43,093 nt of DNA, taken from positions 1 to 43,093 of the forward strand of contig CAZJLP010000044.1 of the NCBI GenBank assembly GCA_964546955.1, given 5' to 3'. This document shows positions 1 through 8,794 of the stretch, one piece after another. This DNA is from CAZJLP01 sp964546955. GTDB taxonomy: Bacteria; Verrucomicrobiota; Verrucomicrobiia; Opitutales; Opitutaceae. How positions within the stretch are numbered: position 1 is the first letter of the stretch; each line of letters opens with the position of its first letter. The position numbers and the translations under genes were made by a program. Under the pieces are notes generated by a model. It was not told where the DNA came from. It did no database searches and saw nothing but the letters and a program-made list of their open reading frames with translations.

Positions 1-997
1 GGCCCGCTCGATCCTCCGCGATCTCGCGCCAGATATTGACCTGGTCCGAGATCAGCACCGGCAGCCGGCAGGCCAGGGCTTCCGCCACCGCGATGCCGAA
101 ATTCTCCTGGTGGGAGGGCAGCACGAAAGCCTCGGCGTTGTAGAACGCGCCCCATTTCAGGTCGCCCGTCAGCATACCGGTCCAGGTGACCCGGGAGGCC
201 AAACCGAGACGTTGCGCGAGAGCCTTCATCTCCTCCCCATACGCATGGTCGTTGGGTCCGGCAATGATCAGGTGCCATTGGTCCCTGCCCGGCTTGTCCG
301 CCGCGGCGCGAAGCACTTCGGCAAAGGCTTCGAAGAGCAGATCGTTGCCTTTCTTCACATGCACCCGGCCGAGAAAGAGCAGACATTCCTTCCCGTTCGT
401 CTCGGGGAAGGCCTCCGCGAACATCTTTTTCTGCGCGGCGGCGTCCCCCACCGGGCCCCGCGTGCCGAAATTCACCACGCGCTCCCGGCAGCGGTAGAGC
501 CAGAAAGATTGCCGCGCCAGCCGGCGCTCCTCCTCGCAGGTAAAAAGGACCTGCCGCGCGTCCCGCAGGACCCGATAGTCGCCCCACGGCCAATAAAGCC
601 ATTTCTTGAAGTGCTTTATCGGATACGTACGTTTGAACCACGGATCCAGCATGCCGTGCGTGAAGACAAAATAGGGGGTGTCCGTGCCGGCAAGCGCGCG
701 CCATGCTCCGAAAGCGTTGTACTGCCAGAGTCCATCGACCACCACGGCGTCGTACCGGCTTCGGTTGGCTTTGAGCCACGGCACAAACTTGGCGCTGTAT
801 CCATAACTCCCCTTCGACGGGCCCAGTGCGTGACAAGGCAGCGGAAAAGACTTCACCCACGGCGCGTCCGGCGCATCGAGGCTTGCCACTTCGATCGAGT
901 GGCCCCGCTCCACGTTGACCGCGGCCAGCTGCTTGACGCCTTCGATCGGCCCGCCGCCGTGCGGGTTTACGGAACGAATCGAATGGAGGATGCGCAT
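1..997 (-). CDS. GT4-type glycosyltransferase, C-terminus beyond the window
   Basis: The minus-strand frame is open from an ATG at 997 down to base 1, giving 332 residues with no stop, so the C-terminus lies outside the window. The N-terminus MRILHSIRSVNPHGGGP and the later GRVHVKKGNDLLFEAF and SHQENFGIAVAEA stretches are the hallmarks of GT-B, GT4-family retaining glycosyltransferases. The last contains the E-x7-E motif that holds the nucleotide-sugar donor. There is no signal peptide, so it should be a cytoplasmic or membrane-associated enzyme adding a sugar to a lipid-linked glycan. It is divergent from the sugar-phosphate transferase at 1364, which suggests the edge of an exopolysaccharide cluster. 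Donor and acceptor cannot be read from the sequence. Confidence 0.85.
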   Translation of the reverse strand, partial: MRILHSIRSVNPHGGGPIEGVKQLAAVNVERGHSIEVASLDAPDAPWVKSFPLPCHALGPSKGSYGYSAKFVPWLKANRSRYDAVVVDGLWQYNAFGAWRALAGTDTPYFVFTHGMLDPWFKRTYPIKHFKKWLYWPWGDYRVLRDARQVLFTCEEERRLARQSFWLYRCRERVVNFGTRGPVGDAAAQKKMFAEAFPETNGKECLLFLGRVHVKKGNDLLFEAFAEVLRAAADKPGRDQWHLIIAGPNDHAYGEEMKALAQRLGLASRVTWTGMLTGDLKWGAFYNAEAFVLPSHQENFGIAVAEALACRLPVLISDQVNIWREIAEDRAG

Positions 998-1065
998 GGA
1001 GGGAACGGGAAGACGGCGAAAAAAAACATGGGAGAATTTCTGAACGCATCATGCCGATGGAACGT

Positions 1066-1092
1066 GCGCGGCTTTGTCGAGACAAAGCGCGC
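1066..1092. repeat. Inverted repeat in the divergent intergenic region
   Basis: GCTTTGTC at 1071-1078 is followed after two bases by its exact reverse complement GACAAAGC at 1081-1088. The flanking GCGC runs extend the stem with one bulged G. It lies between the divergent glycosyltransferase and sugar-transferase genes and has no T-run, so it is more likely an operator or a 5' UTR hairpin than a terminator. Function unknown. Confidence 0.45.
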
Positions 1093-1295
1093 GAGACAAT
1101 TTTCCGAACCGTTACGGAAGAGGACTGTAACTCTGACCGCCTTTTCCGGTATTCACCGGATACGCCGCCAGACCGCTTTTCACCATTCTATAAGACCGTG
1201 CATTTACGCAACATACATCAATTTGCAGGAAACTTCGTTGCCCAGCCTTCGATCCACTCAGGGTTTCCCCTAGTGGGGCTGCAGGGGTGGCCTGA

Positions 1296-1323
1296 TTGTT
1301 CAAAACGTGGTGTACGCTAGTAT
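1296..1323 (+). promoter_or_regulatory. Candidate sigma70-type promoter for the sugar-phosphate transferase
   Basis: TTGTTC at 1296-1301 and TAGTAT at 1318-1323 are separated by 16 bases, about 40 bases before the ATG at 1364. The element stands out from its GC-rich surroundings. The rest of the 366-base stretch between the two divergent genes (998-1363) holds only the inverted repeat at 1066-1092; no gene was seen there. Confidence 0.4.
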
Positions 1324-1363
1324 ATCTACCGTTCTCGCAAATTGCTCTCAACAAACCTGACCG

Positions 1364-2770
1364 ATGCTCAAGAATAGACAAGAAGGCCTCATTTCCCTCC
1401 ACGGGTTTTGCGTCTCGGCCCTGCTCGGCGGTTTTTTCCTCGTCTGGGCTTACGCCATGCAGGTGTCGCGCATCGTCACCTTTGCGAGCGATACCAATCT
1501 CGATCTTTACTTGTTCGCCGTGATCGGCGGCACGCTGATCAGCTCGCGCACGTACCGCACCATGGGCGGCCGGCTCGGCCACCTGAATTGGATGGAGCTG
1601 GTTCAAATCACGCAGCGCCAGCTGGTCCGCATCGCCCTCGTTATGTTCGCGGTGGTGTTCGCGACGAAGGACATGAACATCTCCCGCGTTTTCCTGGGAT
1701 CCTTCCTCGTCGGTTCGGCTGCGGTGCTCTTTGTCGCAAACTGCTTCCTGCCGGGTTTTCTTTCCAAGCTTTTTTTCAAAGACGGGTCTGTCCGTACTCT
1801 GTTCATCGGCTCCCCGGAGGACGTCCGGCGGCTTAAGGGGTGGGTTTCCCAAAAAGCTCATTTAGGTGTCGAGCCGATCGGCTACCTTTGCACGGAGGAC
1901 ATCGAAGCGGTGGACGGAATGCCTCGCTTCGGTCGTGTGGAAGACGTGCAGCAGGTTCTGGCCGAACAACGCATTGGCCAGATTGTTTTGCTCCAATTCT
2001 ACCTCGATCGCCAGGAGTCCAACAAAGTGATCCAAGCGGCGCAACGCCTCGGCTGCCGCGTGCGCCTCTACAACAATTTCAACAACTACTACGATCACCC
2101 GGTGACGGTCGACCACGAGGGCGAATACACGTTCTTTACCCTCGACGACGAGCCGCTCGAGAATCCGGTCAATCGGATCCTGAAGCGCACGCTCGACGTG
2201 GCCATTTCGCTTCCCGTCGTTCTCTTGCTGCTGCCCCCGCTCACGATCTTTGTCTGGATGGTTCAACGCGTGCAGTCGCCCGGACCGATTTTCTATCCGC
2301 AGCTCCGTTCGGGCATCAACAAGCGCCGCTTCAACATTTGGAAGTTCCGCACGATGCACGTCGCGTCGCAGACCAAGGACCTGGCCAAGATCCAGGCCAA
2401 GAACGGCGATGCCCGCGTGTATGCCTTCGGCCGCTTCCTGCGCCGCACCAGTCTCGACGAGATTCCTCAGTTCATCAACGTGCTGCTCGGCGACATGAGT
2501 GTCGCGGGCCCTCGGCCTCACATGATCGAGCACGACGAGGAATTCGCGAAGCTGCTCCGCAATTACTATTCCCGCCACTACGTCAAACCCGGCATCACCG
2601 GTTTGGCCCAGAGCATGGGTTACCGCGGCGAAATCTCGGAGTTCTCGCTCCTGGAGAAACGCATCGGTTACGACATGCACTACATCAATAAATGGTCGCT
2701 CCTCATGGACCTGAAGATTCTGGTCGCGACCGCGCGTCAGGTGCTCTTCCCGCCCAAAACGGCCTATTGA
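1364..2770 (+). CDS. Polyprenyl-phosphate sugar-1-phosphate transferase (WcaJ/exopolysaccharide type)
   Basis: This 468-residue membrane protein would start glycan synthesis by moving a hexose-1-phosphate from a nucleotide sugar to undecaprenyl phosphate. Residues 1-130 carry several hydrophobic segments and the middle third has a Rossmann-like CoA-binding-type fold (TLFIGSPEDVRRL). The C-terminal 200 residues are the bacterial sugar transferase domain: a membrane hairpin after KRTLDVAISLP, then KFRTMHV, RRTSLDEIPQFINVL and GDMSVAGPRPH, followed by KPGITGLAQ. The length fits the WcaJ family. It is monocistronic, with a candidate promoter upstream and a strong terminator at 2795. The divergent GT4 gene probably acts in the same pathway. 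The sugar (glucose, galactose or another) cannot be told. Confidence 0.92.
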   Translation: MLKNRQEGLISLHGFCVSALLGGFFLVWAYAMQVSRIVTFASDTNLDLYLFAVIGGTLISSRTYRTMGGRLGHLNWMELVQITQRQLVRIALVMFAVVFATKDMNISRVFLGSFLVGSAAVLFVANCFLPGFLSKLFFKDGSVRTLFIGSPEDVRRLKGWVSQKAHLGVEPIGYLCTEDIEAVDGMPRFGRVEDVQQVLAEQRIGQIVLLQFYLDRQESNKVIQAAQRLGCRVRLYNNFNNYYDHPVTVDHEGEYTFFTLDDEPLENPVNRILKRTLDVAISLPVVLLLLPPLTIFVWMVQRVQSPGPIFYPQLRSGINKRRFNIWKFRTMHVASQTKDLAKIQAKNGDARVYAFGRFLRRTSLDEIPQFINVLLGDMSVAGPRPHMIEHDEEFAKLLRNYYSRHYVKPGITGLAQSMGYRGEISEFSLLEKRIGYDMHYINKWSLLMDLKILVATARQVLFPPKTAY

Positions 2771-2794
2771 TCGCACGCTGGCCACACTACATCT

Positions 2795-2830
2795 AAAAAG
2801 AGCGACGGCTTTGGCCGTCGCTCTTTTTTT
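2795..2830 (+). terminator. Rho-independent terminator, also in the leader of pyrR
   Basis: A perfect 9-bp stem, AGCGACGGC (2801-2809) and GCCGTCGCT (2814-2822), has a four-base loop, is preceded by AAAAAG and is followed by a run of nine T. It lies 25 bases after the sugar-transferase stop and about 80 bases before the proposed pyrR start. It surely ends the upstream transcript. It could also serve as the attenuator hairpin of the pyr operon, but no alternative antiterminator fold was found by eye. Confidence 0.9.
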
Positions 2831-2912
2831 TGCAAACGGAGGATGGAGGATCGCGCCGCAAGCCGCGCTTTTCCCTTTCCAAATTCGTCGTGAAGCGGCA
2901 CAAGACGCACCT

Positions 2913-3461
2913 GTGTCCGCACCCAAAAGCTTTGCCGCCGCCGAGGTCCACGCCGCCATCGACCGGCTCGTTTCAGGCATCAAGGAGCGCCATTCCGGCG
3001 ACCCGGCCAAGCTTCTCATCCTCGGAATTGCCAATGGGGGAGTGATCCTGGCCCGGCGGATCGCGGCCAAGATCCCTCATGCAAAGGCCGGGACGGTCGA
3101 CATTTCGTTCCACCGGGATGATATCGGCCGCAATCCCATACCCAAGGAGTTCGTCCCCACCCATATTCCGGTGGACGTCAACGGAGCCACCGTGGTCCTG
3201 GCCGACGACGTGCTTTTCTCGGGGCGCACGGTCAAGGCCGCGCTCGACGAAATCTTCGATCATGGGCGCCCCACCAAGGTGGAATTGGCTATCCTGGTCG
3301 ATCGAGGGGGCAGGCGGCTGCCCGTGGCGGCCGACTACTCCGGGCTCACTCTCCAAGCCACCGAACGCCAAAAAGTCATCGTGGCGCTCGACCCGGACGA
3401 CCCAGGCAAAGACTCCATTCAGCTCCGGCCCGCGTCCCCGGGCGCGGCGTCACCCTCCTAA
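2913..3461 (+). CDS. pyrR: PyrR-type uracil phosphoribosyltransferase / pyr regulator
   Basis: PyrR proteins bind pyr mRNA leaders and also make UMP from uracil and PRPP. The PRPP loop reads VLADDVLFSGRTVKAA, close to the PyrR signature with DDVL and GRTVRAA. The downstream LAILVDRGGRRLP and an early GIANGGVILARRIA element also fit. The frame is open upstream, but its only earlier initiator is a TTG inside the terminator stem. The GTG at 2913 gives 182 residues, the usual PyrR length, and is preferred. The stop lies 5 bases before pyrB, so they share an operon. The first GI-x-x-GG loop has IANGG where many PyrR have IRTRG, so RNA binding versus enzyme activity is uncertain. Confidence 0.88.
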   Translation: MSAPKSFAAAEVHAAIDRLVSGIKERHSGDPAKLLILGIANGGVILARRIAAKIPHAKAGTVDISFHRDDIGRNPIPKEFVPTHIPVDVNGATVVLADDVLFSGRTVKAALDEIFDHGRPTKVELAILVDRGGRRLPVAADYSGLTLQATERQKVIVALDPDDPGKDSIQLRPASPGAASPS

Positions 3462-3466
3462 TCTCC

Positions 3467-4411
3467 ATGCCCTGGACGCGCAAACACCTCATCACGATCG
3501 AAGAGCTCTCGTTGTCCGAGATCAACCAGATCCACACCACTGCCCTGGCCTTCAAACGCATCCTCGGCCGGAGCGTGAAGAAAGTCCCGGCGTTGCGAGG
3601 CAAGACAATCGTCAATCTCTTCCTCGAACCCAGCACGCGCACGAGGATGGCGTTCGACATGGCGGCCAAACGCCTGAGCGCGGACGTCATCTCTCTCGAC
3701 GCCGCCAGCAGCAGCACGACCAAGGGCGAAACCCTTCGCGACACGGCGCAAAACATCGAAGCGTTGAATGCGGATATGATCGTGATCCGGCACGCCGCCT
3801 CCGGTTCGCCGCTTTATCTCAGCAAGATCCTCGGGATCCCCGTCGTGAACGCAGGCGACGGCGCCCATGAGCACCCCACTCAGGGCTTGCTCGACACGTT
3901 CACGATGAAAGAGCACCTCGGCTCTCTCAAAGGCCGGAAGGTCGTGATTCTGGGCGATGTCCTATTCAGCCGGGTGGCCCGCTCGAATATTCACGCCCTG
4001 ACCAAGATGGGGGCGGATGTCACACTCGTGGGGCCCGCCACCCTGGTTCCTCATTGGTTCACGCATTTCGGTGTGAAGGTATCGCACGACCTTCGGAGCG
4101 CGTTGGCCGATGCCGAGGTCGTAATGCTCCTTCGAATTCAACACGAGCGCCAAACCAGCAGCCACTTCCCCTCGCTGGGCGAATACACCAGCATGTTTGG
4201 ACTCAACAAAACGCGTGCGTCCTGGCTGAACCCGAAAGCGATCATCATGCATCCGGGGCCAATCAACCGCGGGGTGGAAATCGACAGCGAATTGGCCGAC
4301 GGAGAACATAGTGTAATCCTCGAACAGGTCACCAACGGCATCGCTGTCCGCATGGCTGTGCTGTATCTTTGCGCGGGCGGACAACCCGAGCACGTGGTGG
4401 CGGAAGAATGA
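3467..4411 (+). CDS. pyrB: Aspartate carbamoyltransferase catalytic subunit
   Basis: The enzyme condenses carbamoyl phosphate with aspartate, the committed step of pyrimidine synthesis, in the cytoplasm. The protein has 314 residues, typical for the catalytic chain. The carbamoyl-phosphate loop PSTRTR is at residues 55-60, HPTQ at 136-139, and HPGPINRGVE lies in the C-terminal aspartate-binding half. No pyrI regulatory chain is next to it. It starts 5 bases after pyrR and is followed after 64 bases by pyrC, forming pyrR-pyrB-pyrC. Regulation is probably at the pyrR leader. Confidence 0.97.
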   Translation: MPWTRKHLITIEELSLSEINQIHTTALAFKRILGRSVKKVPALRGKTIVNLFLEPSTRTRMAFDMAAKRLSADVISLDAASSSTTKGETLRDTAQNIEALNADMIVIRHAASGSPLYLSKILGIPVVNAGDGAHEHPTQGLLDTFTMKEHLGSLKGRKVVILGDVLFSRVARSNIHALTKMGADVTLVGPATLVPHWFTHFGVKVSHDLRSALADAEVVMLLRIQHERQTSSHFPSLGEYTSMFGLNKTRASWLNPKAIIMHPGPINRGVEIDSELADGEHSVILEQVTNGIAVRMAVLYLCAGGQPEHVVAEE

Positions 4412-4475
4412 CGCTCCACGCTTTGAACGCATGTCCCACACGGACCCTTCCTCTTCTTAGCCGAGCTCTTCTCTC

Positions 4476-5768
4476 ATGGCCCTCCTCTGGATAACAAACG
4501 CGCGCGTGATCGACCCCGCGGCCAACCGCGACGAAACCGGCGAGCTCTACATCGCCGATGGAAAGATCGTCGAATCCCTCTCCGGCGACCAAAAGAAGCG
4601 CGCTAAAAAGATCGATGCCGCGGGTCAGGTCGCGTGCCCGGGGCTGGTCGACATCCACGTCCATTTCCGGGAACCGGGACAAACGCACAAGGAGACAATC
4701 CTCACCGGTTCCCAGGCCGCCGCAGCCGGCGGTTTCACCACGGTCGTGTGCATGCCCAACACGTCGCCGGTGGTGGACAACGCCGGGACGATTCAATTCA
4801 TCAAGGACGCCGCCAAACGCGACGCCGTCGTCAAACTTTATCCGACCGGCTGCATCACCGTCGGCCAAAAAGGCCAGGCGCTCGCGCCGATCGGTTCCCT
4901 CAAACGGGCCGGAGTGGTCGCCATCACCGACGACGGCGATTGCGTGCAGAACAACGAACTGATGCGCAGGGCCGCCGAATACGCGAAGATGTTCGATCTG
5001 CCGGTGATGGACCATTGTCAGGACGCCTCGATGACCCAGGGCGCCGTGATGAACGAGGGCATCATGTCCACCCGACTCGGCCTGCGCGGCTGGCCCAACG
5101 CGGCGGAAGACTTGATCGTGCAGCGCAATGTCGTGCTCTCGACCTACACCGGCGCGCATATTCACCTGCAGCATATTTCGTCCAAGTATTCCGTCGAAAT
5201 CATTCGACGAGCAAAGGCGCGCGGGGTGAAGATCAGCGCCGAAGCGACTCCGCATCACATCGCACTGACGGACGACGCGCTGGAAACGTACGACACCAAT
5301 TTCAAAATGAATCCGCCGCTCCGCACAAAAGCGGACCGGCAGGAGATCATTGCCGGCCTGCGCGACGGCACGCTCGATTGCATCGCGACCGACCACGCTC
5401 CCCACACCGACTACGAGAAGGACAAGGAATTCGATTTCGCCCCGAATGGCATCATCGGGCTGGAGACCGCGCTCGCCATCTCGCTCGAGGTTCTCGTGCG
5501 AAAAAATCGGTTCAAATTGTCCAAGGTCATCGACCTCATGACCCGTGCGCCGGCAAACCTGCTCAAACTGGAGGCGGGCACGCTCCTCCCCGGCTCCGCC
5601 GCCGATGTGTGCCTCTTCGACCCTGAAGAGTCATGGGTCTACGAGGCCAAAAAGGGATTCAGCAAATCGACTAATTCGCCCTGGAATGGGCAGACGCTGA
5701 GCGGACGGGTCAGGACGACGATCGTGGACGGCCGGGTGGTTTTTGACGGCGGGAAGATTCGCGGATGA
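4476..5768 (+). CDS. pyrC: Dihydroorotase, class I
   Basis: The enzyme cyclises carbamoyl aspartate to dihydroorotate. The 430-residue length and the amidohydrolase layout match class I bacterial dihydroorotases. The metal-binding HVHFREPG is at residues 61-68, followed by the ATPHH and NPPLR elements, and the catalytic loop IATDHAPH sits before GIIGLET. All expected metal ligands appear present, so it should be active rather than one of the inactive pyrC-like partners sometimes found next to pyrB. It is the last gene of the pyr operon and ends 7 bases from the stop of the convergent lipoprotein gene. Confidence 0.96.
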   Translation: MALLWITNARVIDPAANRDETGELYIADGKIVESLSGDQKKRAKKIDAAGQVACPGLVDIHVHFREPGQTHKETILTGSQAAAAGGFTTVVCMPNTSPVVDNAGTIQFIKDAAKRDAVVKLYPTGCITVGQKGQALAPIGSLKRAGVVAITDDGDCVQNNELMRRAAEYAKMFDLPVMDHCQDASMTQGAVMNEGIMSTRLGLRGWPNAAEDLIVQRNVVLSTYTGAHIHLQHISSKYSVEIIRRAKARGVKISAEATPHHIALTDDALETYDTNFKMNPPLRTKADRQEIIAGLRDGTLDCIATDHAPHTDYEKDKEFDFAPNGIIGLETALAISLEVLVRKNRFKLSKVIDLMTRAPANLLKLEAGTLLPGSAADVCLFDPEESWVYEAKKGFSKSTNSPWNGQTLSGRVRTTIVDGRVVFDGGKIRG

Positions 5769-5775
5769 CGAGGGA

Positions 5776-6273
5776 TCACTCCCCCGCCCCGGCCAGGTGA
5801 TTCAGTCCGGACAAATCGAGCTCTCCCGCCGAGGAAAGTTTCAAGGCGGCGCGCCCCGCTGTCTCGGGCGAAGCTGCGGGATGCAGGTGACTGTCGAGGC
5901 GGTAGGCAATCACCCTGGCCCCGGGCAACTGGCGCAGCTTTCGGATGAGGCTGAGATTCTCCAAATGAATGGTCACGGTCTGGGTCGTCGTGCTGAGACC
6001 CGGGATCGTCACGGCCTCATTGCTCACCGCCCGGCCCACGTACGACCCATTCAAATACAGCCGATGCACCGACCCCGCGAGGGAGAGCGGCCGCACCGTT
6101 TCATTGGCATATCGCACGGTGAGTTCAGCGCTCGTCTCGAAGAGCGAAGCATGCAGAGGCCGAAGGTTTGTCACGCTGACGCTCGCCTCAGTGGACCGGG
6201 AGAGGCTGGCGCAGCCGGCGGAAATGCCCATGGCCACCGCGGCGAATACACCCAACAGGTAAAATGGACGCAT
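5776..6273 (-). CDS. LEA14-like (LEA_2 / WHy domain) lipoprotein
   Basis: The 165-residue product begins MRPFYLLGVFAAVAMG and runs into a lipobox-like ISAGC, giving a mature lipoprotein with Cys at about residue 21. The rest, with VSVTNLRPL, SAELTVRYANETVRPLSLAG and HRLYLNGSYVGRA, has the alternating beta pattern of LEA14/WHy domains found in many bacterial lipoproteins. These are thought to be stress- or membrane-related; the molecular role is unknown. The frame is open further upstream, but only this ATG gives a proper signal peptide. It is convergent with pyrC and divergent from the PL7-like gene. Confidence 0.75.
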   Translation of the reverse strand: MRPFYLLGVFAAVAMGISAGCASLSRSTEASVSVTNLRPLHASLFETSAELTVRYANETVRPLSLAGSVHRLYLNGSYVGRAVSNEAVTIPGLSTTTQTVTIHLENLSLIRKLRQLPGARVIAYRLDSHLHPAASPETAGRAALKLSSAGELDLSGLNHLAGAGE

Positions 6274-6487
6274 TCGGAGATGACATCGAGTCGAGCTCGC
6301 GAGTTCGCGACAATCTCTCCCGACCGCCCGGTACGGGCCGATGTGTTCACGCCCCTCCGGGGTTACGGTACCCTTCGCCCCTGTTTGTACCGACGCTCCG
6401 TTGGTGGAAGGATGGATGCCGCTCGGACGTGTTCCCTGGCGGAGTCCCTCGTGGGACTGCGCACACGCCCGGCTAACCCCAATCCCT

Positions 6488-7123
6488 ATGAAGGCAGCGA
6501 CCCGACGGTTTGCAGCAGCCCTGGCCATTGCCAGCGGACTTTTCGTCCACTCCCCCTCCTTCGCGCAAGTCGGCACCGGCTGGACGGCGTATGCGGCCAC
6601 GCTCAGCAACGAAGTGCCGCCCAACACCGGCACCCGGTATACCTTCAGCAATGGCGTGCACCATTTCTGGATTTTCAGATCCGATCCCAGCACCTATCCC
6701 GGCCGCGATTCCGGGCCGCGGAGCGAAGTCCGCGTTTCCGGCAACTGGACCAGCGGCCAGCGGCAGTTTCAAGGCGAGGTCAACGTGGAAGCGGGTTCGA
6801 ACAATGTGAGTCTGTTTCAAGTGTTCGGCGCGAGCTCCCGCTCCACTGCATTCATGATGTGGGCCACGCGAAATGGGAGTTTCTCCGCGTACAGCGGCAC
6901 GGTCTTCTTTTCCGGCCCCATTTACGGCGTGTACAACCGGATTAATGTTATCCACAATGCCACTACGAACCGGATCACGGCGTACGTGAATGGCACCCAG
7001 CGCTATTCCGCCGCGGACGGGGGCGACGGCACGCACTACTTCAAGCTCGGCGTGTATCACCAAAAAAACATGAGCAACCGGTCCGGTTCCTATTGGCGGA
7101 ACCTGAGATATTTCCGGAAATAA
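6488..7123 (+). CDS. Secreted PL7 / alginate-lyase-2-like jelly-roll protein lacking the catalytic His
   Basis: The 211-residue protein has a signal peptide (about residues 1-27, ending SPSFAQ). A single beta-jelly-roll domain follows with the PL7 landmarks RSEVR, the Q of LFQVFG and YFKLGVYHQ. In alginate lyases of PL7 the middle motif is Q-I/V-H, whose His is catalytic; here it is Q-V-F. The same Q-x-F-G variant is recalled in a wider family that includes plant and fungal citrate-binding-protein-like domains, so it may bind or cleave a different uronan or glycan. ATG 6488 is the only start giving a signal peptide. The PL6 gene follows after about 200 bases, consistent with joint breakdown of an acidic polysaccharide. 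Confidence 0.72.
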   Translation: MKAATRRFAAALAIASGLFVHSPSFAQVGTGWTAYAATLSNEVPPNTGTRYTFSNGVHHFWIFRSDPSTYPGRDSGPRSEVRVSGNWTSGQRQFQGEVNVEAGSNNVSLFQVFGASSRSTAFMMWATRNGSFSAYSGTVFFSGPIYGVYNRINVIHNATTNRITAYVNGTQRYSAADGGDGTHYFKLGVYHQKNMSNRSGSYWRNLRYFRK

Positions 7124-7324
7124 GAGCGGCTTCAGCCAACCGCCAGGCCCCCGGCCCGCGCTCCTCGTTTTGGGGGATAGGCAGACGCGCGGCGATCTGG
7201 TTTGATGATTCCGGTCGCACTGTCCGTTTCCTTCCCGGCCAAAAACGGGTCCTCCCTGCCAACGCAGGGCAGCGGAGCAATCGAGCAATGGGGCGGCGCC
7301 GCCTCCTTCCTTCCCGCCGTCGCC

Positions 7325-8725
7325 GTGAATCATCGTCCGCTCCGTATTCTCGCCCTTCTGACCGCCATTGCAACCACCTGCGAGCTGCCGGCAGCGGTCC
7401 GCCGCGCCAGCTCGCTCGAGGAGTTGCAGGAATTGCTCAACGACGCTCAGCCGGGAGACCGTTTGGTGCTCGCGGAGGGAAGCTACTCGGCTTCAAGCCC
7501 GCTCAAGGTGGACCGAGCCGGCACCGCGGCCTCGCCGATCGTGATCGCGGCCGAAACCGTCGGCGGCGTGGAGATCCGGGGACAGGGAAGCTTCCACGTG
7601 ATCGCACCCGCGTCGCACATTCACCTGGAAGGCTTCGTGTTCCTGCATCAGAAAGCGGTGCGCTTCGGAGTCGGCACGCAATTTTGCCGGATAACTCGCA
7701 ACGTTTTCGAGAATGCCGGTGTGACCCACTACCTCATGGTCGATGGCGACGACACGGAGGTATCGTACAACGAATTCCGCAACAAGTCGACGGTGGGGCA
7801 GATGCTCAAGATCGGCGGTGCACCCACGCGCCCGGCGGAGCGCACCTGGGTTCATCACAACTACTTTCACGACTTCACCAACGTGGGCACAAACGGGGGC
7901 GAGACCATTCAGGTTGCCGTCGGAGAGAACAGCATGCGCTCCGCTTTTTCGCGCATTGAGTTCAATCTCTTCGAAAGGTGCAACGGCGAGAACGAGCTCA
8001 TTTCGAATAAATCCTGCGACAACGTTTACCACGCGAATACTTTTCGCGACAGTCCGCAAGGCGAGCTCACCCTCCGCGACGGCGACCGTATCACGGTCAG
8101 CGGTAACTTTTTTCTGAATACAAGGGGCTTGCGCATTTTCGGCGATAACACGAACGTCTTCAACAACTACTTCGAGGGTTGCACGGTGGCCATCGTAGTG
8201 GGGTGCGGCACCGACGCGGACCATATCCTCGGCCAGCCCTTCAAAGCCTACGATCGCGTCGACAACCTCCGGCTTGTGCATAACACCCTGGTTAACAACC
8301 GCAAACATATCGAATTCCAGGCTCGCGAGAAGGGAATGCCGGCCCAGTCGGCGGTCATCGCGAACAACCTGATCGTCGGCGACGCCGGGAGTCTGGTCGT
8401 TTTCGGCGCGGCGCCGCACAATACGACCTGGAAATCCAATCTGCTATGGGGGGATGCCGTGGACGGGGACGCTCCACGCGAGGGTTTCCGCAGAGCCGAC
8501 CCGCGGCTGGCGCCCTGTGAACCCCTCCTTCGCCTGGGGCCCGGCAGCTCTGCGGTGGATGCGGCGGCGGACGGTTTCGCGGAGGTCGTCCAGGATCTGG
8601 ACGGCCAAACGCGCGACGGGCCGAAAGACATCGGGGCGGATGAATATCAGGACGGCCCGGTGATGAACCGGCCACTGCTCCCGCGCGACGTTGGACCGCG
8701 GGCGAGGGCCTCGACCGGCTTGTGA
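7325..8725 (+). CDS. Secreted PL6-family polysaccharide lyase (alginate lyase / chondroitinase-B-like)
   Basis: PL6 lyases are right-handed beta-helix enzymes that cleave uronic-acid polymers by beta-elimination. The signature block is intact: NLFERCNGENELISNKS followed by the LTLRDGD strand and SGNFFLNTRGLRIFGDN. By comparison with chondroitinase B, Lys229 (in SNKS) and Arg251 (in LRDG) would be the catalytic pair, with a calcium-binding acidic cluster at NGENE. GTG 7325 is chosen because it starts a good signal peptide (PLRILALLTAIATTC, cut near LPAA). An ATG at 7205 would add 40 residues without improving it. The length is 466 residues. It probably shares a transcript with the PL7-like gene. 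Confidence 0.85.
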   Translation: MNHRPLRILALLTAIATTCELPAAVRRASSLEELQELLNDAQPGDRLVLAEGSYSASSPLKVDRAGTAASPIVIAAETVGGVEIRGQGSFHVIAPASHIHLEGFVFLHQKAVRFGVGTQFCRITRNVFENAGVTHYLMVDGDDTEVSYNEFRNKSTVGQMLKIGGAPTRPAERTWVHHNYFHDFTNVGTNGGETIQVAVGENSMRSAFSRIEFNLFERCNGENELISNKSCDNVYHANTFRDSPQGELTLRDGDRITVSGNFFLNTRGLRIFGDNTNVFNNYFEGCTVAIVVGCGTDADHILGQPFKAYDRVDNLRLVHNTLVNNRKHIEFQAREKGMPAQSAVIANNLIVGDAGSLVVFGAAPHNTTWKSNLLWGDAVDGDAPREGFRRADPRLAPCEPLLRLGPGSSAVDAAADGFAEVVQDLDGQTRDGPKDIGADEYQDGPVMNRPLLPRDVGPRARASTGL

Positions 8726-8794
8726 CAAGGTCGGCGGTCCTGTCGCCCTAAAGAACGGTTGACTGTCTTGGTGCCGCGGCGCCCACTTTTATCC

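Noticed and set aside
110..1273. A 387-codon plus-strand reading frame
   Set aside because: It lies opposite the minus-strand glycosyltransferase, which has clear GT4 motifs, and its own translation is Arg/Pro/His-rich without any recognisable domain. It is a shadow frame.
1267..1278. CCCC-TAGT-GGGG mini-hairpin upstream of the candidate promoter
   Set aside because: A 4-bp stem is not significant in this base composition.
2811..2912. Upstream TTG start for pyrR
   Set aside because: It lies inside the terminator hairpin and would add 34 residues without similarity to PyrR. GTG 2913 gives the normal length.
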